From Bacillota bacterium (lineage in GTDB: Bacteria; Bacillota; Clostridia; Lachnospirales; Lachnospiraceae), in the NCBI GenBank assembly GCA_023443225.1, contig JAEZVF010000098.1:62001-126000 (forward strand): a stretch of 64,000 bases of DNA. The letters are read 5' to 3'. Shown here one piece after another: positions 34,845 through 44,485 of this stretch; the stretch's first letter is position 1, and the number at the start of each line of letters is the position of its first letter. The translations under genes were made by a program, and so were the position numbers. Below the pieces are notes generated by a model that saw only the letters and a program-made list of their open reading frames with translations, was not told the DNA's origin and did not search any database.

Positions 34845-35006
34845 TTACTTATGTTATAAATTGATTTAAAATATGTGTAATGTTAAAAGCTTCCTAAATT
34901 TATGAAAAACACTTTAATACCTGTCATGAATCTGGAATATATATCATAGGATTAAAGGAGACACCCCTATGTAGTGGTGCAATTGTTTGGGTTAGGAGGC
35001 TTTCCT

Positions 35007-36116
35007 ATGGAGGATAGAAACCAAGAGGTATTACGGCAATATAATTTTAAAATCTACAATACATACAGAACCAGGGGGGCATTTATCTTAGAGACAGATA
35101 GGGGGCTCAAATTACTTAAGAATTTCGAGGGATCAAAAAACCGGATAGAATTTGAGAATGCATTACTGGATTTTTTAGTAGATATGGATTATCCTTATGT
35201 TGATTCTTACGTTCGTAATTCAGCAAACGAAATTATTACAGAAGATTCTTCTGGTAATAAATATGTGATAAAAAATTGGTTTCCAGGAGAAGAATGTAAC
35301 TTAAGAGATGAGGCAGATGTCTCAGATGCTGCAACAAATCTTGCCACCTTACATTCCCTTCTACGCGAGGTATCGCTTACGGAGGAACAAATTCAACATA
35401 ACTCTTACATAGACTTAATGGAAGTATTTGATAAAAGGAATAGAGAATTAAAGAGGGTTAGAAGTTATATACGTGAAAAGAAAAAGAAAAACGAATTTGA
35501 AATGTGTTATATGAGTTGCTATGACGAGTTTTATTTGCAGGCACAGGAGGCTACAAAAATCCTTGGTGAGTCTTGTTATTTAGAACTTTTAAAATCAGCA
35601 ATTACTCATAGATGTATTTGCCATGGTAATTATACCTATCATAATGTTATAATGTTAAAAACAGGACGTATGGTGCATGAAAAGAACGTGCAGGCTTCTT
35701 TCAATGACAATTTTCAAAATTTTGATAAAAGAGAGGCTTTGAGTGCGGCTGGATTAAGAAAAAAAATAGTATCCAATATGGCTACTACCAACTTTGATAA
35801 GGCTTACATCGGGATACAGATAATGGATTTATATCATTTTATTCGAAAGGTTATGGAGAAAAATGATTGGGATCTTGATTTAGGAAGCATGATCTTAGAT
35901 ACGTATCATTCCATATTACCTATTAGTAAAGAGGAGCAAAAACTATTATATGTACTTTTGCTTTATCCTGAAAAATTTTGGAAGATAACTAATTTCTATT
36001 ACAATGGAAAGAAATCTTGGGTGCCACAGAGAAACATACAAAAATTAATGGGGATTCAAGAACAGGCACAAAGGAAGAGCAAGTTTTTACAGTGTTTAGA
36101 AGGAACTTTAATATAG
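35007..36116 (+). CDS. CotS-like spore coat protein (kinase fold)
   Basis: A 369-residue protein of the CotS/aminoglycoside-phosphotransferase fold. FILETDRGLKLLKNFEG near the N terminus is the CotS-type nucleotide-site strand and HRCICHGNYTYHNV is the catalytic-loop remnant; the usual second Asp is not obvious, which fits many coat members that may be inactive kinases. AGGAGG precedes the ATG at 35007, so the GTG at 34974 was rejected. It is followed after 21 nt by a PEGA-domain gene. Confidence 0.82.
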   Translation: MEDRNQEVLRQYNFKIYNTYRTRGAFILETDRGLKLLKNFEGSKNRIEFENALLDFLVDMDYPYVDSYVRNSANEIITEDSSGNKYVIKNWFPGEECNLRDEADVSDAATNLATLHSLLREVSLTEEQIQHNSYIDLMEVFDKRNRELKRVRSYIREKKKKNEFEMCYMSCYDEFYLQAQEATKILGESCYLELLKSAITHRCICHGNYTYHNVIMLKTGRMVHEKNVQASFNDNFQNFDKREALSAAGLRKKIVSNMATTNFDKAYIGIQIMDLYHFIRKVMEKNDWDLDLGSMILDTYHSILPISKEEQKLLYVLLLYPEKFWKITNFYYNGKKSWVPQRNIQKLMGIQEQAQRKSKFLQCLEGTLI

Positions 36117-36137
36117 GAGAAAAAGTGAGGGGTACCA

Positions 36138-37583
36138 TTGGGAGAGAAGAGAAGCTATCACGAAGAACATAAGAAGAAGAGAACTGGAATAGTACCGTTT
36201 CTATTATGCTGTGCATTTTTGATTATTGCTATTACAACTATTAAGGCAGCTACAGGGAATGACACGTCTAAGAAGAATAGCTCTGATTCAAATGTTCAAA
36301 CAGTTGATGAAAAAGGTGTTACAGGGAAGGACAAGCCAGATCTGTATGTAATAAAGGAGATAAATGAAACAGATAAAACGATGATATTGCTTCCTGTTGA
36401 CAAGGAAGAAGAAATTGAATTGACTTATACTGGCGGAACGGAAGTCTATGATAAATATAATCAGGTTATTTCTATCTCCCAGCTTACCCTAGGGGAGGTT
36501 GTAGATGCTAATTACTCTACCAAGAATGCTAAATTAACAAAAATACAGATTTCCAATCAGGCATGGGAGTATCAGGGTGTAAATAAATGGAGTATTGATA
36601 CCGATAATAAGATATTTAATATAGTTAAATCAAAGTACAGATATTCCAAAAATATTGTAATCATAAGTCAAGGACAGTTGGTTGACATTCTCACACTAAA
36701 TGAAAAAGATGAACTAACGGTTAAGGGAAATGAATATCAAATATACTCCATCATTGTAACTAAGGGACACGGGACCATACGGTTTGTGGATTACCAGGAT
36801 TTCCTCGGAGGTACCGCCTATATTGGCAATTCAGAGACACTTTCCATTACGCCAGGAATGTCGATTACAGTTCAGGAAGGAAGTTATGATGTAACCTTGG
36901 AGAATGGAGATCTCACCGGCATCAAACATGCTGTTGTTGGTGCAAATCAAAAGGTTGTAGTTGACATGGGTGAATTTAAAAAACCACCAACAAAGACAGG
37001 ACTCATTGACTTTACCATTACTCCAAAAGGTGCCGAACTTTTTATAGACGGCTTGTTACAGTCTTATAATGAGGCGGTTACATTGGAGTATGGGTTGCAT
37101 AGTATAAAAGTAGCATTAGGAGGTTACACAACATATTCTGGAGACTTGGAGGTAGATAAGGAAAGTCAGAGTTTAACTATTGGTTTGGTAGAGGCACAGA
37201 ACACAACCGATGAAACAACAAGTACCGACAATTCAGGAGGCACACTGGATAATACAAATAGCTCCAGTAGTGTTGATGGTCAAGTATCCGGATCAAGTAA
37301 TACTGGTCAGACTGCTGAAGAGGAAAGGGACTCCAATGATATACAAACAAATGATGAGAATACTGGTAATTATGTGAGTATTTTGCAGCCGATTGGAGCA
37401 TCGGTGTACTTTGATGGATCCATCTACAAGGGTGAAGTGCCTGTGAGTTTTCCGAAGACGGTGGGTACCTATCATATTACATTCATTAAAAGTGGTTATG
37501 TTACAGAAACTCACACGGTAGAATTCCTCGACGACGGTAAGGATGTAACACTTCGATATGATGAGATGACAAAAATGCAATAG
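36138..37583 (+). CDS. PEGA-domain membrane protein
   Basis: A 481-residue protein that starts at TTG (36138) behind GAGGGG. It has one membrane helix (about 17-36) and a large external part. Two PEGA domains are visible: one near 290-345 (ITPKGAELFIDG, GLHSIKVALGGY) and one at the C terminus (LQPIGASVYFDG, TYHITFIKSGYV). A Ser/Thr/Asn-rich linker (about 350-415) separates them. The preceding ~200 residues are unrecognised. It is probably envelope- or spore-associated; it lies next to the CotS-like gene and may be co-transcribed. Confidence 0.8.
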   Translation: MGEKRSYHEEHKKKRTGIVPFLLCCAFLIIAITTIKAATGNDTSKKNSSDSNVQTVDEKGVTGKDKPDLYVIKEINETDKTMILLPVDKEEEIELTYTGGTEVYDKYNQVISISQLTLGEVVDANYSTKNAKLTKIQISNQAWEYQGVNKWSIDTDNKIFNIVKSKYRYSKNIVIISQGQLVDILTLNEKDELTVKGNEYQIYSIIVTKGHGTIRFVDYQDFLGGTAYIGNSETLSITPGMSITVQEGSYDVTLENGDLTGIKHAVVGANQKVVVDMGEFKKPPTKTGLIDFTITPKGAELFIDGLLQSYNEAVTLEYGLHSIKVALGGYTTYSGDLEVDKESQSLTIGLVEAQNTTDETTSTDNSGGTLDNTNSSSSVDGQVSGSSNTGQTAEEERDSNDIQTNDENTGNYVSILQPIGASVYFDGSIYKGEVPVSFPKTVGTYHITFIKSGYVTETHTVEFLDDGKDVTLRYDEMTKMQ

Positions 37584-37656
37584 GTATCTTTTCGCATGTT
37601 TTGAGGACTTGTAACATACAATGAATTAAGGAAATTCGAAATTCATTGGAGGATAT

Positions 37657-38073
37657 ATGCGAAGGCTTAAGGTGATTTTACTGCTTCTTGGTATTGTGGG
37701 AAGTGGATTGCTATTTACTGGATGCAAAACAGAAGAAACAGACATAAAAAAAATAAAAGATTTAGAATTTACTGTTGTAGAAGATGCAGATGTGCCGGAG
37801 CAATTAATGGAAATAATTAATGAAAAGAAGAAAGAACCTTTCAAAATGTCTTATGGTAACACTGATAATTTGTATATTGTAGTTGGTTATGGAGAACAAC
37901 CAACTGGTGGATACAGTATATCCGTAGACGAATTGTTTTTAACTTCAAATGCCATATACATTAATACGAATCTCATAGGACCATCCGAAAAGGATTATGT
38001 ATCCAATGCAATTACATATCCGTATATTGTCGTGAAAACTGAGTTTATTGATAAAAGGGTTGTATTTAAATAA
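37657..38073 (+). CDS. PrcB-C-like lipoprotein
   Basis: A 138-residue lipoprotein with lipobox LFTGC (Cys23). The core YGEQPTGGYSISVD is the hallmark of the PrcB C-terminal domain, known from protease-complex subunits, and PYIVVKTEF closes the fold. It follows the PEGA gene after 73 nt. GGAGG precedes the ATG, and a terminator lies directly after it. Confidence 0.8.
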   Translation: MRRLKVILLLLGIVGSGLLFTGCKTEETDIKKIKDLEFTVVEDADVPEQLMEIINEKKKEPFKMSYGNTDNLYIVVGYGEQPTGGYSISVDELFLTSNAIYINTNLIGPSEKDYVSNAITYPYIVVKTEFIDKRVVFK

Positions 38074-38086
38074 GTATTAGAATTAG

Positions 38087-38116
38087 AAAAGGAGCTTAGA
38101 AAGGGCTCCTTTTTTG
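38087..38116 (+). terminator. Terminator after the PrcB-like gene
   Basis: AAGGAGC (38089-38095) pairs with GCTCCTT (38105-38111), followed by five T. Confidence 0.8.
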
Positions 38117-38253
38117 ATTCGCCCAGCATGGACAAATTGTTGAAAAAAATACCATTTTAATTGTAGATTGTACAATGATAACGAATGAAAAATGTAGTAA
38201 ATTAAAGTACCAAATAATTGCTTTAAATGATAACAAAATGAAGGGGATAAATC

Positions 38254-38946
38254 ATGAAAATTGCTATTTGTGACGATGATTCCATCATCCGTTTAATAAC
38301 AAGCAAAAGTTTATTACAATATAGTGAAAAGTATGATTGCAAGATTGAAGTAAAAACCTTTTCTTCTGGAGAAGAATTGCTAGAAAGTCCGATTGCTTTT
38401 GATATAATATTACTTGATATAATTATGGAAGGTATTGATGGTATTGAAACTGCATACCGATTAAAAGAAAGAGATAACAATGCAAAAGTAATACTTTTAA
38501 CCAGTTGCCAGGAACGTTTTAAGGACGGTTTCAAGATACAAGCATATCGATTTATGACTAAACCATTGGCATTGGAAGAATTAGAAGAGTATATGAATGA
38601 TGCCAGAAAAGATATTCTCTTGGATAAAGAGCTTGTCTTTCGAAAAGATGGAATAAAAATAAAATTAAGTATGCGTAAAATTTTATACCTTTCAGCACAA
38701 AGTGGTTATACTGAAGTATGGACGGATACGGATATGTATCGAAGTAAGAAAAGCTTAAGCAGTTGGGAGGAAATGTTAGACTTACGCTTATTTTACAGAT
38801 GTCATAAGAAATTTATTGTTAATTTGAGTCACATAGAAAAAATAGGAAGCTATGTTGTGATGAAAAATGGGGAGAGAATTCAGTCATCTAGAAGAAAGTC
38901 TGTTGATTTGAAACGAAGGTTTAATGATTTTGATTTATCCTTATGA
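38254..38946 (+). CDS. LytTR-family response regulator
   Basis: A 230-residue regulator with a receiver domain (Asp55 in IILLDIIMEGIDG) and a LytTR DNA-binding domain (ILYLSAQSGYTEVWT, FYRCHKKFIVNLSHI, RRKSVDLKRRF). The family controls virulence, peptides or envelope genes. GGGG lies upstream of the ATG. There is no sensor kinase gene beside it, so it is an orphan here; the lipoprotein gene that follows could be a target. Confidence 0.92.
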   Translation: MKIAICDDDSIIRLITSKSLLQYSEKYDCKIEVKTFSSGEELLESPIAFDIILLDIIMEGIDGIETAYRLKERDNNAKVILLTSCQERFKDGFKIQAYRFMTKPLALEELEEYMNDARKDILLDKELVFRKDGIKIKLSMRKILYLSAQSGYTEVWTDTDMYRSKKSLSSWEEMLDLRLFYRCHKKFIVNLSHIEKIGSYVVMKNGERIQSSRRKSVDLKRRFNDFDLSL

Positions 38947-39156
38947 AAAATCATTATACATACCGTTCATTCCCTTGTTTTTACCGTTGGTTGGTATAGT
39001 TCTTGCAGGAGTATAGGAAAAGAGTATAATAATGGTGTCAAATGATACAAAAAGAGGGGAGACTTCTAAGCTATTAAATGACAATACATTTTTATATTTA
39101 TACATTTATACAAGTGTGAAAAATGAGAAACAGAATACGACGTGGAGGAAAGTAAA

Positions 39157-40212
39157 ATGAAGAAAAACAATTTTATGAAAGTACTAATACTTTTATTAGT
39201 ATGCAGCATGTTAACTGCATGCAGCAGTTCAAAAGTAACTACTACGAAAAAAGACGATACTGATACTGCGAAAGTGGAAACAAATGATTCGGAAGATGCG
39301 ACTGTCGAAAGCGAAGAGGAGTCCACAACAGATGCAGTGGCTCCGGAAGAAGCTGGGACAGATCAGAAATACGGTCTTGGAGATTTAATCTCTGTATCTG
39401 TTGATGGTCAGGAAAAATACATGATATCTATAGATGGTGTTACTACTACCGATGAAAGAAATGAATATGCAGATACTAATCCTGCTCAGGTTATAGTAAT
39501 TGATTATAGCTATTGGAATGTAGGCTGTGAAGAAGATATTTATATAAGTGACTATGACTTTAAAGTAATAGATGCAGAAAAAAATGTATGCTCTAGTTAT
39601 CCGGGAACTATTAATTATTATCCTAGCAATGCTCCTTTGGGAACAAAATGTTCTGCTCAAGCATGTTTTGGACTTGATAAAGAAAGCGAAAATGTGGAGC
39701 TGCATTTTTATGATAATTTGTTAAGTACTTCTTCAGACTTCATCATTGATATTCCTACAAATGCTGTAAGCGAAGTTGCACATGACGATGCAGCGTCCTA
39801 TACAGCACCAAAAGATTGTTATAAGGTAGGAGATACCGTTACTGTGTCTGGAGATTCCGGAGATTTTAACATAACTATTAATTCAGCAAAAAAGATAAAA
39901 GAAAGAAATGAATACGCTTCTCAAGAGGTAGGAGCAGTATGGATTGTGGATTATACATATGAAAATATAAGCGTTGAAGAAGATATTTATGTAAGCGATA
40001 TAGACTTTATCGCTGTAGATAAGAATGGAAATGTAGGCAGTTCTTATCCTGGAGATTATACAAAATATCCGGAAGACACACCAAAAGGAACGAAATGTAC
40101 AGCAGAGCTGTGTTTTGGTACAAAGACTGATACAGATACTATATATCTTTATTACTATGATAATATGTTTAATGAGAAAGCTGATATGATATTTGAAATT
40201 ACAGAGAAATAA
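39157..40212 (+). CDS. Two-domain lipoprotein (DUF4352/DUF5067-like)
   Basis: A 351-residue lipoprotein; lipobox LTAC (Cys22), then an acidic Thr/Glu linker. Two tandem Ig-like domains of about 130 residues follow, sharing YxxGDxxxV, a DERNEYA or KERNEYA turn, EEDIYISDYDF or EEDIYVSDIDF, SSYPG and GTKCxAxxCFG. They are clear internal duplicates. The pattern resembles DUF4352/DUF5067 proteins. GGAGG precedes the ATG at 39157. Ligand or partner is unknown. Confidence 0.8.
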   Translation: MKKNNFMKVLILLLVCSMLTACSSSKVTTTKKDDTDTAKVETNDSEDATVESEEESTTDAVAPEEAGTDQKYGLGDLISVSVDGQEKYMISIDGVTTTDERNEYADTNPAQVIVIDYSYWNVGCEEDIYISDYDFKVIDAEKNVCSSYPGTINYYPSNAPLGTKCSAQACFGLDKESENVELHFYDNLLSTSSDFIIDIPTNAVSEVAHDDAASYTAPKDCYKVGDTVTVSGDSGDFNITINSAKKIKERNEYASQEVGAVWIVDYTYENISVEEDIYVSDIDFIAVDKNGNVGSSYPGDYTKYPEDTPKGTKCTAELCFGTKTDTDTIYLYYYDNMFNEKADMIFEITEK

Positions 40213-40250
40213 TATATATTATATGATCAAGGGTACATTCATATAAAGAT

Positions 40251-40291
40251 AAGTGTCCTAATAACTTAATAATTTTATTAGGACACTTTTT
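40251..40291 (+). terminator. Terminator after the two-domain lipoprotein gene
   Basis: AAGTGTCCTAATAA (40251-40264) pairs with TTATTAGGACACTT (40275-40288), a perfect 14-bp stem, followed by TTT. Confidence 0.9.
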
Positions 40292-40354
40292 GGTAACTTT
40301 TGAAACATTTTTTGAACAAGTTGGGCACAAGTGCTCAAATTGTCAGAATATTTG

Positions 40355-40383
40355 TTGACAAGACAGAAAGAGTGTGTTATAAT
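40355..40383 (+). promoter_or_regulatory. Sigma-A promoter of veg
   Basis: TTGACA (40355-40360), 17-bp spacer, TATAAT (40378-40383): a perfect consensus. Confidence 0.9.
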
Positions 40384-40473
40384 TATTCTAGTTGTATTAC
40401 TGAAGCGTACTCCCGGTATAATGGAATGATTCTTGTGCTGATTGAGTTTACAACTCGTAAGGAGGCTATTATA

Positions 40474-40719
40474 ATGATGAAACAAGCAGATGTTAGTAAA
40501 GTCCGCAAAGAAGTTATAAGACACGTAGGAAGAAGAGTAAAGATCAGGGCGAATAAGGGTAGGCATAAAATGGATATTACTGAAGGTATTATAACTGAAA
40601 CATATCCAAGCATATTTTTAATTCAAATAGACGATGAAAATAGTGATACTGTAAAGACCATGTCGTTTAGTTATACTGATGTGTTAACCAAGGATGTACA
40701 GATGATGTTGTGCTCTTAG
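40474..40719 (+). CDS. veg: Veg family protein
   Basis: An 81-residue protein with KEVIRHVGRRVKIRANKGRHK, ITEGIITETYPSIFLIQI and TMSFSYTDVLTKDVQM, which are diagnostic of Veg. In Bacillus it affects biofilm formation and is transcribed very strongly; the perfect consensus promoter here fits that. GGAGG lies just before the ATG at 40474, so the longer frame from 40300 was rejected. It is a single-gene unit. Confidence 0.93.
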   Translation: MMKQADVSKVRKEVIRHVGRRVKIRANKGRHKMDITEGIITETYPSIFLIQIDDENSDTVKTMSFSYTDVLTKDVQMMLCS

Positions 40720-40899
40720 TTGGCTATATTTACTTAACAACATAAAGATAAGTGCTTCAATTTATATCTAATATAATTGAAGCATTATTTTATTTAATAG
40801 GAAAGTTCACGAGTTTGCTTTTGCAAACTCTTTTTTATTTTTAGCATTTTTTATATTCCTTATGAATATGATATGGTATAAGACAAGGAGGGGATTTTT

Positions 40900-42468
40900 G
40901 TGGAGTTAATTAAGAAGAATATTCACATGAATAAATTAAAATGTAAAAGTAGTCTTCAGCTTACGTTAGACGATGATTTTAATGTTCCGGATGTAAAGCC
41001 GGACATATATAAAATTATTAAAGAACAAGGTGCGGTAAAAATCAATGATGTTAAAATGATGAATGGCAAATTGATGGTAAAGGGTGCCCTTTATTTTAAT
41101 ATGTTATATTTTAGTGATGAGAATACAAGACCAGTACATAGTATTTCAGGAGAAGTACCCTTTGATGAAGTGATACATTTAGATGATGCCTGTGTTGGTG
41201 ATGAAGCTATCATAAATTGGGAATTGGAAGATCTGACAACAGGTTTAATTAATTCAAGAAAATTCAGTGTAAAATCTATAGTCCGTATTACCGTTATGAT
41301 AGAAGAGCTTTATGATGAAGTTACAGCTGTTTCAATCACCGGTGATGAGGATGTGCAATTTATAAATAAAAGGATTACAGTAACTGACATTGCTGTAGAA
41401 AAAAAGGATACTTATCGGATTAAGGACCAGATTCACTTACCTTCAAATAAAGCTAATATTTCTGAAATCCTTTACAGTGAAGTGGAATTAAGGAATCCGG
41501 AAGCAAGAATCTCAGACAATAAGTTTACTGTAAAAGGAGAATTGATTGTATTTGTATTATATTCCAGTGAGGATGACGAAAAACCATTGGAATATTTTGA
41601 AACGGAGCTTCCATTTACAACCACGATCGAATGCAATGGCTGCACAGAAGATATGATTGATAATATTGACTTTTCGATAGCTAGTAAGAGTCTGGAAATC
41701 ATGCCGGATGCCGATGGTGAACAAAGAGTTATTGATGTTGAAGTAGTTTTGGATATGGGCATAAAAATGTATGAGGAAGAAGAATTAGAGTTATTAAGTG
41801 ATGCTTACTCTCCCGTAAAGGAATTGACACCAATTCTAAAAGATGCACATTATGAAAATCTATTGGTAAAAAACAATAGCAAAGTAAGAGTAAGTGATAC
41901 TATCAAGATTCCAAATACTCAACCTAGAATTCTCCAGATTTGTCATGCTTCTGGTGAGATTAAAGTAGATGAAATTAATCCTGTAAATAATGGTTTAGAG
42001 GTAAATGGGGTTTTGGAAGTGCAGATTCTCTATATCTGTGCAGATGACAGCAGACCTATTAATTCGATAAAGGGCATGATTCCTTTTACACAAACGATCG
42101 AAGTGAAGGACATCAAATCGACTAGTAGTTTTAATGTTAAGTCTGCAGTTGAGCAACTCAGTGTAATGATGCTCGACAGTGAAGAAATTGAAGTGAAATC
42201 CGGTATCGGTTTGAATGCAATTGTTTTTGATTCCATTACAGAACCTATAATTACGGATATTGAAGTTGCAGATGTTGATTATGAAAAGCTGCAGTCTATG
42301 CCTAGTATTATAGGGTATACAGTTAAAAGCCAAGATACCTTATGGAACATAGCAAAGCAATATTATACAACCATCGATAGGATACTTGAACTCAATGGCT
42401 TAGAAAATGATAACATAAAGATTGGTGATAAACTGCTTATTATGAAAAAGGTTGATAAGGTAGTATAA
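40900..42468 (+). CDS. sipL: SipL-like spore coat morphogenetic protein (SPOCS repeats + LysM)
   Basis: A 522-residue protein with three DUF3794/SPOCS domains, each opening with VPDVKPDI-like text (VPDVKPDIYKI, LPSNKANISEI, IPNTQPRILQI) and ending in a LysM (YTVKSQDTLWNIAKQYYTT, NGLENDNIKIGDKLLIM). SipL in Clostridioides difficile has this architecture and binds SpoIVA during coat assembly. The GTG start follows AAGGAGGGG. It is a good marker of endospore formation. Confidence 0.88.
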   Translation: MELIKKNIHMNKLKCKSSLQLTLDDDFNVPDVKPDIYKIIKEQGAVKINDVKMMNGKLMVKGALYFNMLYFSDENTRPVHSISGEVPFDEVIHLDDACVGDEAIINWELEDLTTGLINSRKFSVKSIVRITVMIEELYDEVTAVSITGDEDVQFINKRITVTDIAVEKKDTYRIKDQIHLPSNKANISEILYSEVELRNPEARISDNKFTVKGELIVFVLYSSEDDEKPLEYFETELPFTTTIECNGCTEDMIDNIDFSIASKSLEIMPDADGEQRVIDVEVVLDMGIKMYEEEELELLSDAYSPVKELTPILKDAHYENLLVKNNSKVRVSDTIKIPNTQPRILQICHASGEIKVDEINPVNNGLEVNGVLEVQILYICADDSRPINSIKGMIPFTQTIEVKDIKSTSSFNVKSAVEQLSVMMLDSEEIEVKSGIGLNAIVFDSITEPIITDIEVADVDYEKLQSMPSIIGYTVKSQDTLWNIAKQYYTTIDRILELNGLENDNIKIGDKLLIMKKVDKVV

Positions 42469-42536
42469 GGCTTATCCACCATAGGAATACTTTTTATTTT
42501 ATTGCAAATACTACGTTACCATGGAGGTGATGTAGT

Positions 42537-42761
42537 ATGGATCCAAGTACGCCTGCACCTTATATTCAGGCAATTTCACCCTTACAGTCATTTGCCGGAT
42601 TTGTTTTTGCGCCAGGAATCTTCGAATCAGAAGAGGTAAGAGATGAGTACCTTTCTTCACTTGACTCTGATACCAGAGCGTATGTAATTAGTCATACGGA
42701 TGAATTTCGCACAAGAGCAGATATATCGGATTGTGTTAACAGACTTCATGGTGAAAGTTAA
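42537..42761 (+). CDS. Small conserved-looking protein of unknown function
   Basis: A 74-residue protein (MDPSTPAPYIQAISPLQ at the start) with a good GGAGG site before the ATG and a terminator after it. It is acidic and soluble, with no signal peptide. I recognise no family. It follows the SipL-like gene by 68 nt and may be part of the same unit. Confidence 0.65.
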   Translation: MDPSTPAPYIQAISPLQSFAGFVFAPGIFESEEVRDEYLSSLDSDTRAYVISHTDEFRTRADISDCVNRLHGES

Positions 42762-42781
42762 GCAAAGTTTTAATTAAGAGT

Positions 42782-42830
42782 GGTGTCGTAAATTTAAGTA
42801 ATCAAACTTAAATTTAACGGCGCCCTTTTC
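42782..42830 (+). terminator. Terminator after the small gene
   Basis: GGTGTCGTAAATTTAAGT (42782-42799) pairs with the arm at 42806-42824 (ACTTAAATTTAACGGCGCC), with one unpaired base, then CTTTTC. Confidence 0.8.
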
Positions 42831-42863
42831 TACTTGTATTAACGTAATAGTAATGAAGAAGGG

Positions 42864-43697
42864 TTAATACAAGTCACCAAGATAAAGTTCTTCAATTGGT
42901 ATCTTCATTTCTCCAATTTCTGTTTTTTCAAAACTTCCATGACAGTCTGAACCACAGGTAATAATTAGATTATTTATTTCACAATATTCTAAACAGGCAA
43001 GGGTAATATCCTCTGAATGGGAAGGATAATAACATTCAATACCATCCAATCCATTTGACATAATTGTTCGCAGCATTTGGTTGAACATGGGAAGAGAATC
43101 TTCTTTCATAACCCTACCTGGATGCGCTAAGATTGCTTTGCCCCCAGCACTGTGTATATATCGGCATACCGTTTCTATAGAAGGAAACTCCCCAGTAGAA
43201 TTTGGATGATTGTAGTTCCTATAGATTTGAAACCCTTCTATAAGAGAGTTGGTTAGCCCTTTTTCCATTAAGTAATGTAACGTCTTCCAACCACCTTTCC
43301 GGCGATCATAGTCAAAATTTTTATAATCTGACATACTTATATTGGCAAAATCCTTCTGCATTTTTTCAATCAATCTAATATTTATTTCTTCCAGATAAGT
43401 TCTGTTTTTATGGACAAAAGCAGTGAAATCCTTATTGGTTAAATCTATATCATAACCAAGAATGTGGAAATTAACGCCATAATCTAGAGCATCCAATTCA
43501 ACTCCAGAGATACATTTAATATTGCTGACATTAGCCGGTAATTGTAATAATTCCATGGAACCTTCTAGAATATCATGATCTGTAATGGCTAGTAATCCGA
43601 TATCTTTCTCCGCCGCTATATTTAGTATTTCTTGTGGCGACATTGTTCCGTCAGAATAGTATGAATGTATGTGTAGATCTGCGTATTTGTGCGACAT
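42864..43697 (-). CDS. PHP-domain metal-dependent phosphoesterase
   Basis: A 277-residue single-domain PHP enzyme. The metal ligands are visible as DLHIHSYYSDGTMSP, AITDHDILEG, GVELDA, HPGRV (Pro-Gly after a conserved His) and a C-terminal CGSDCHGSFE. The family hydrolyses phosphoesters such as nucleoside 3',5'-bisphosphates (YciV/RNase AM type) or others; which one cannot be told. AAGGAG precedes the ATG. Its upstream neighbour ends 106 nt away behind a terminator. Confidence 0.88.
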   Translation of the reverse strand: MSHKYADLHIHSYYSDGTMSPQEILNIAAEKDIGLLAITDHDILEGSMELLQLPANVSNIKCISGVELDALDYGVNFHILGYDIDLTNKDFTAFVHKNRTYLEEINIRLIEKMQKDFANISMSDYKNFDYDRRKGGWKTLHYLMEKGLTNSLIEGFQIYRNYNHPNSTGEFPSIETVCRYIHSAGGKAILAHPGRVMKEDSLPMFNQMLRTIMSNGLDGIECYYPSHSEDITLACLEYCEINNLIITCGSDCHGSFEKTEIGEMKIPIEELYLGDLY

Positions 43698-43740
43698 TTG
43701 AAGTTCTCCTTTGATAGTTAATAGTATATCCTTATTACGA

Positions 43741-43780
43741 TTAAAAAGAAAGGCTACAGAGATATTATATCTCTATAGCC
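43741..43780 (-). terminator. Terminator of the gene at 43804
   Basis: On the minus strand GGCTATAGAGATAT pairs with ATATCTCTGTAGCC (43780-43752) and is followed by TTTCTTTTT. Confidence 0.8.
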
Positions 43781-43803
43781 TATGTATATCTTGACGAGTT
43801 ATA

Positions 43804-44427
43804 TTATTTTTCTGATTCAGTTGAAAAAGAGGCTTTCCAATCATCCAATTTCTTTAAAGCTGAATCTAAAGTTTGTTTACAAATATCCGGAAGTTCCCCG
43901 CCCCACGCTTTTGTGGCTGCATCAAATCCTTTTTTAATTGCAGCTATCATTTCGTCCGCCTTTTCCGGATCACCACCGGTAAGTGCCTTTGCAAAAGACA
44001 CAAGACGATCCGAGGTTTGGTTTATGCCCCAGTAACCATCTTCTGCAATATCTGCTTTGGCTTGAGCGGCTGTTTCAGGGTCTACCTGAACTTTTCCCTC
44101 TCTTAATAAGGCATACATATTAGCTTCATCAAAGGTTTGCCCCTGCTTTAGCATTAGCTTTTCAACTAGATTCCTAAGCTGCTGGGTGCGTCTATCTGCA
44201 TCAGCCTTGAGTTTGGCTATTGTAGCAGTATCTTGTTTATATTCTTTCTTTGTGGCATTGCTTTTTTCATAGACAGCGGATGGGGTATCCAAATTATTTC
44301 TTGAAGATACATTACCTCCTGCACTGTTATTCGCTGTAACACTAGAAGTATCTGTACTCTTAGAAGTAGCTTTTACCTTTGTGCTTTCATAGGTTGAAGC
44401 TGTTGACGTAACTCCATTCATACTCAT
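43804..44427 (-). CDS. Hypothetical protein with Ser/Thr-rich N terminus
   Basis: A 207-residue soluble protein. The first ~75 residues are low-complexity Ser/Thr/Lys; the rest is helical, with LVEKLMLKQGQTFDEANMYA, EDGYWGINQTSDRLVSFAKA and LTGGDPEKADEMIAAIKKGF. The last two blocks look like a conserved domain, but I cannot name it. The start at 44427 has AAGGAGG just before it; the frame extends to 44628 but overlaps the region upstream of ispE without a site. Confidence 0.65.
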   Translation of the reverse strand: MSMNGVTSTASTYESTKVKATSKSTDTSSVTANNSAGGNVSSRNNLDTPSAVYEKSNATKKEYKQDTATIAKLKADADRRTQQLRNLVEKLMLKQGQTFDEANMYALLREGKVQVDPETAAQAKADIAEDGYWGINQTSDRLVSFAKALTGGDPEKADEMIAAIKKGFDAATKAWGGELPDICKQTLDSALKKLDDWKASFSTESEK

Positions 44428-44485
44428 ATAATCACCCTCCTTGGTAAATAGACATGTTAGCTTCGTACCATATGTATCGGAGGAT

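Noticed and set aside
34974..35006. Longer GTG-started form of the CotS-like protein
   Set aside because: AGGAGG lies inside this extension, at proper distance only from the ATG at 35007.
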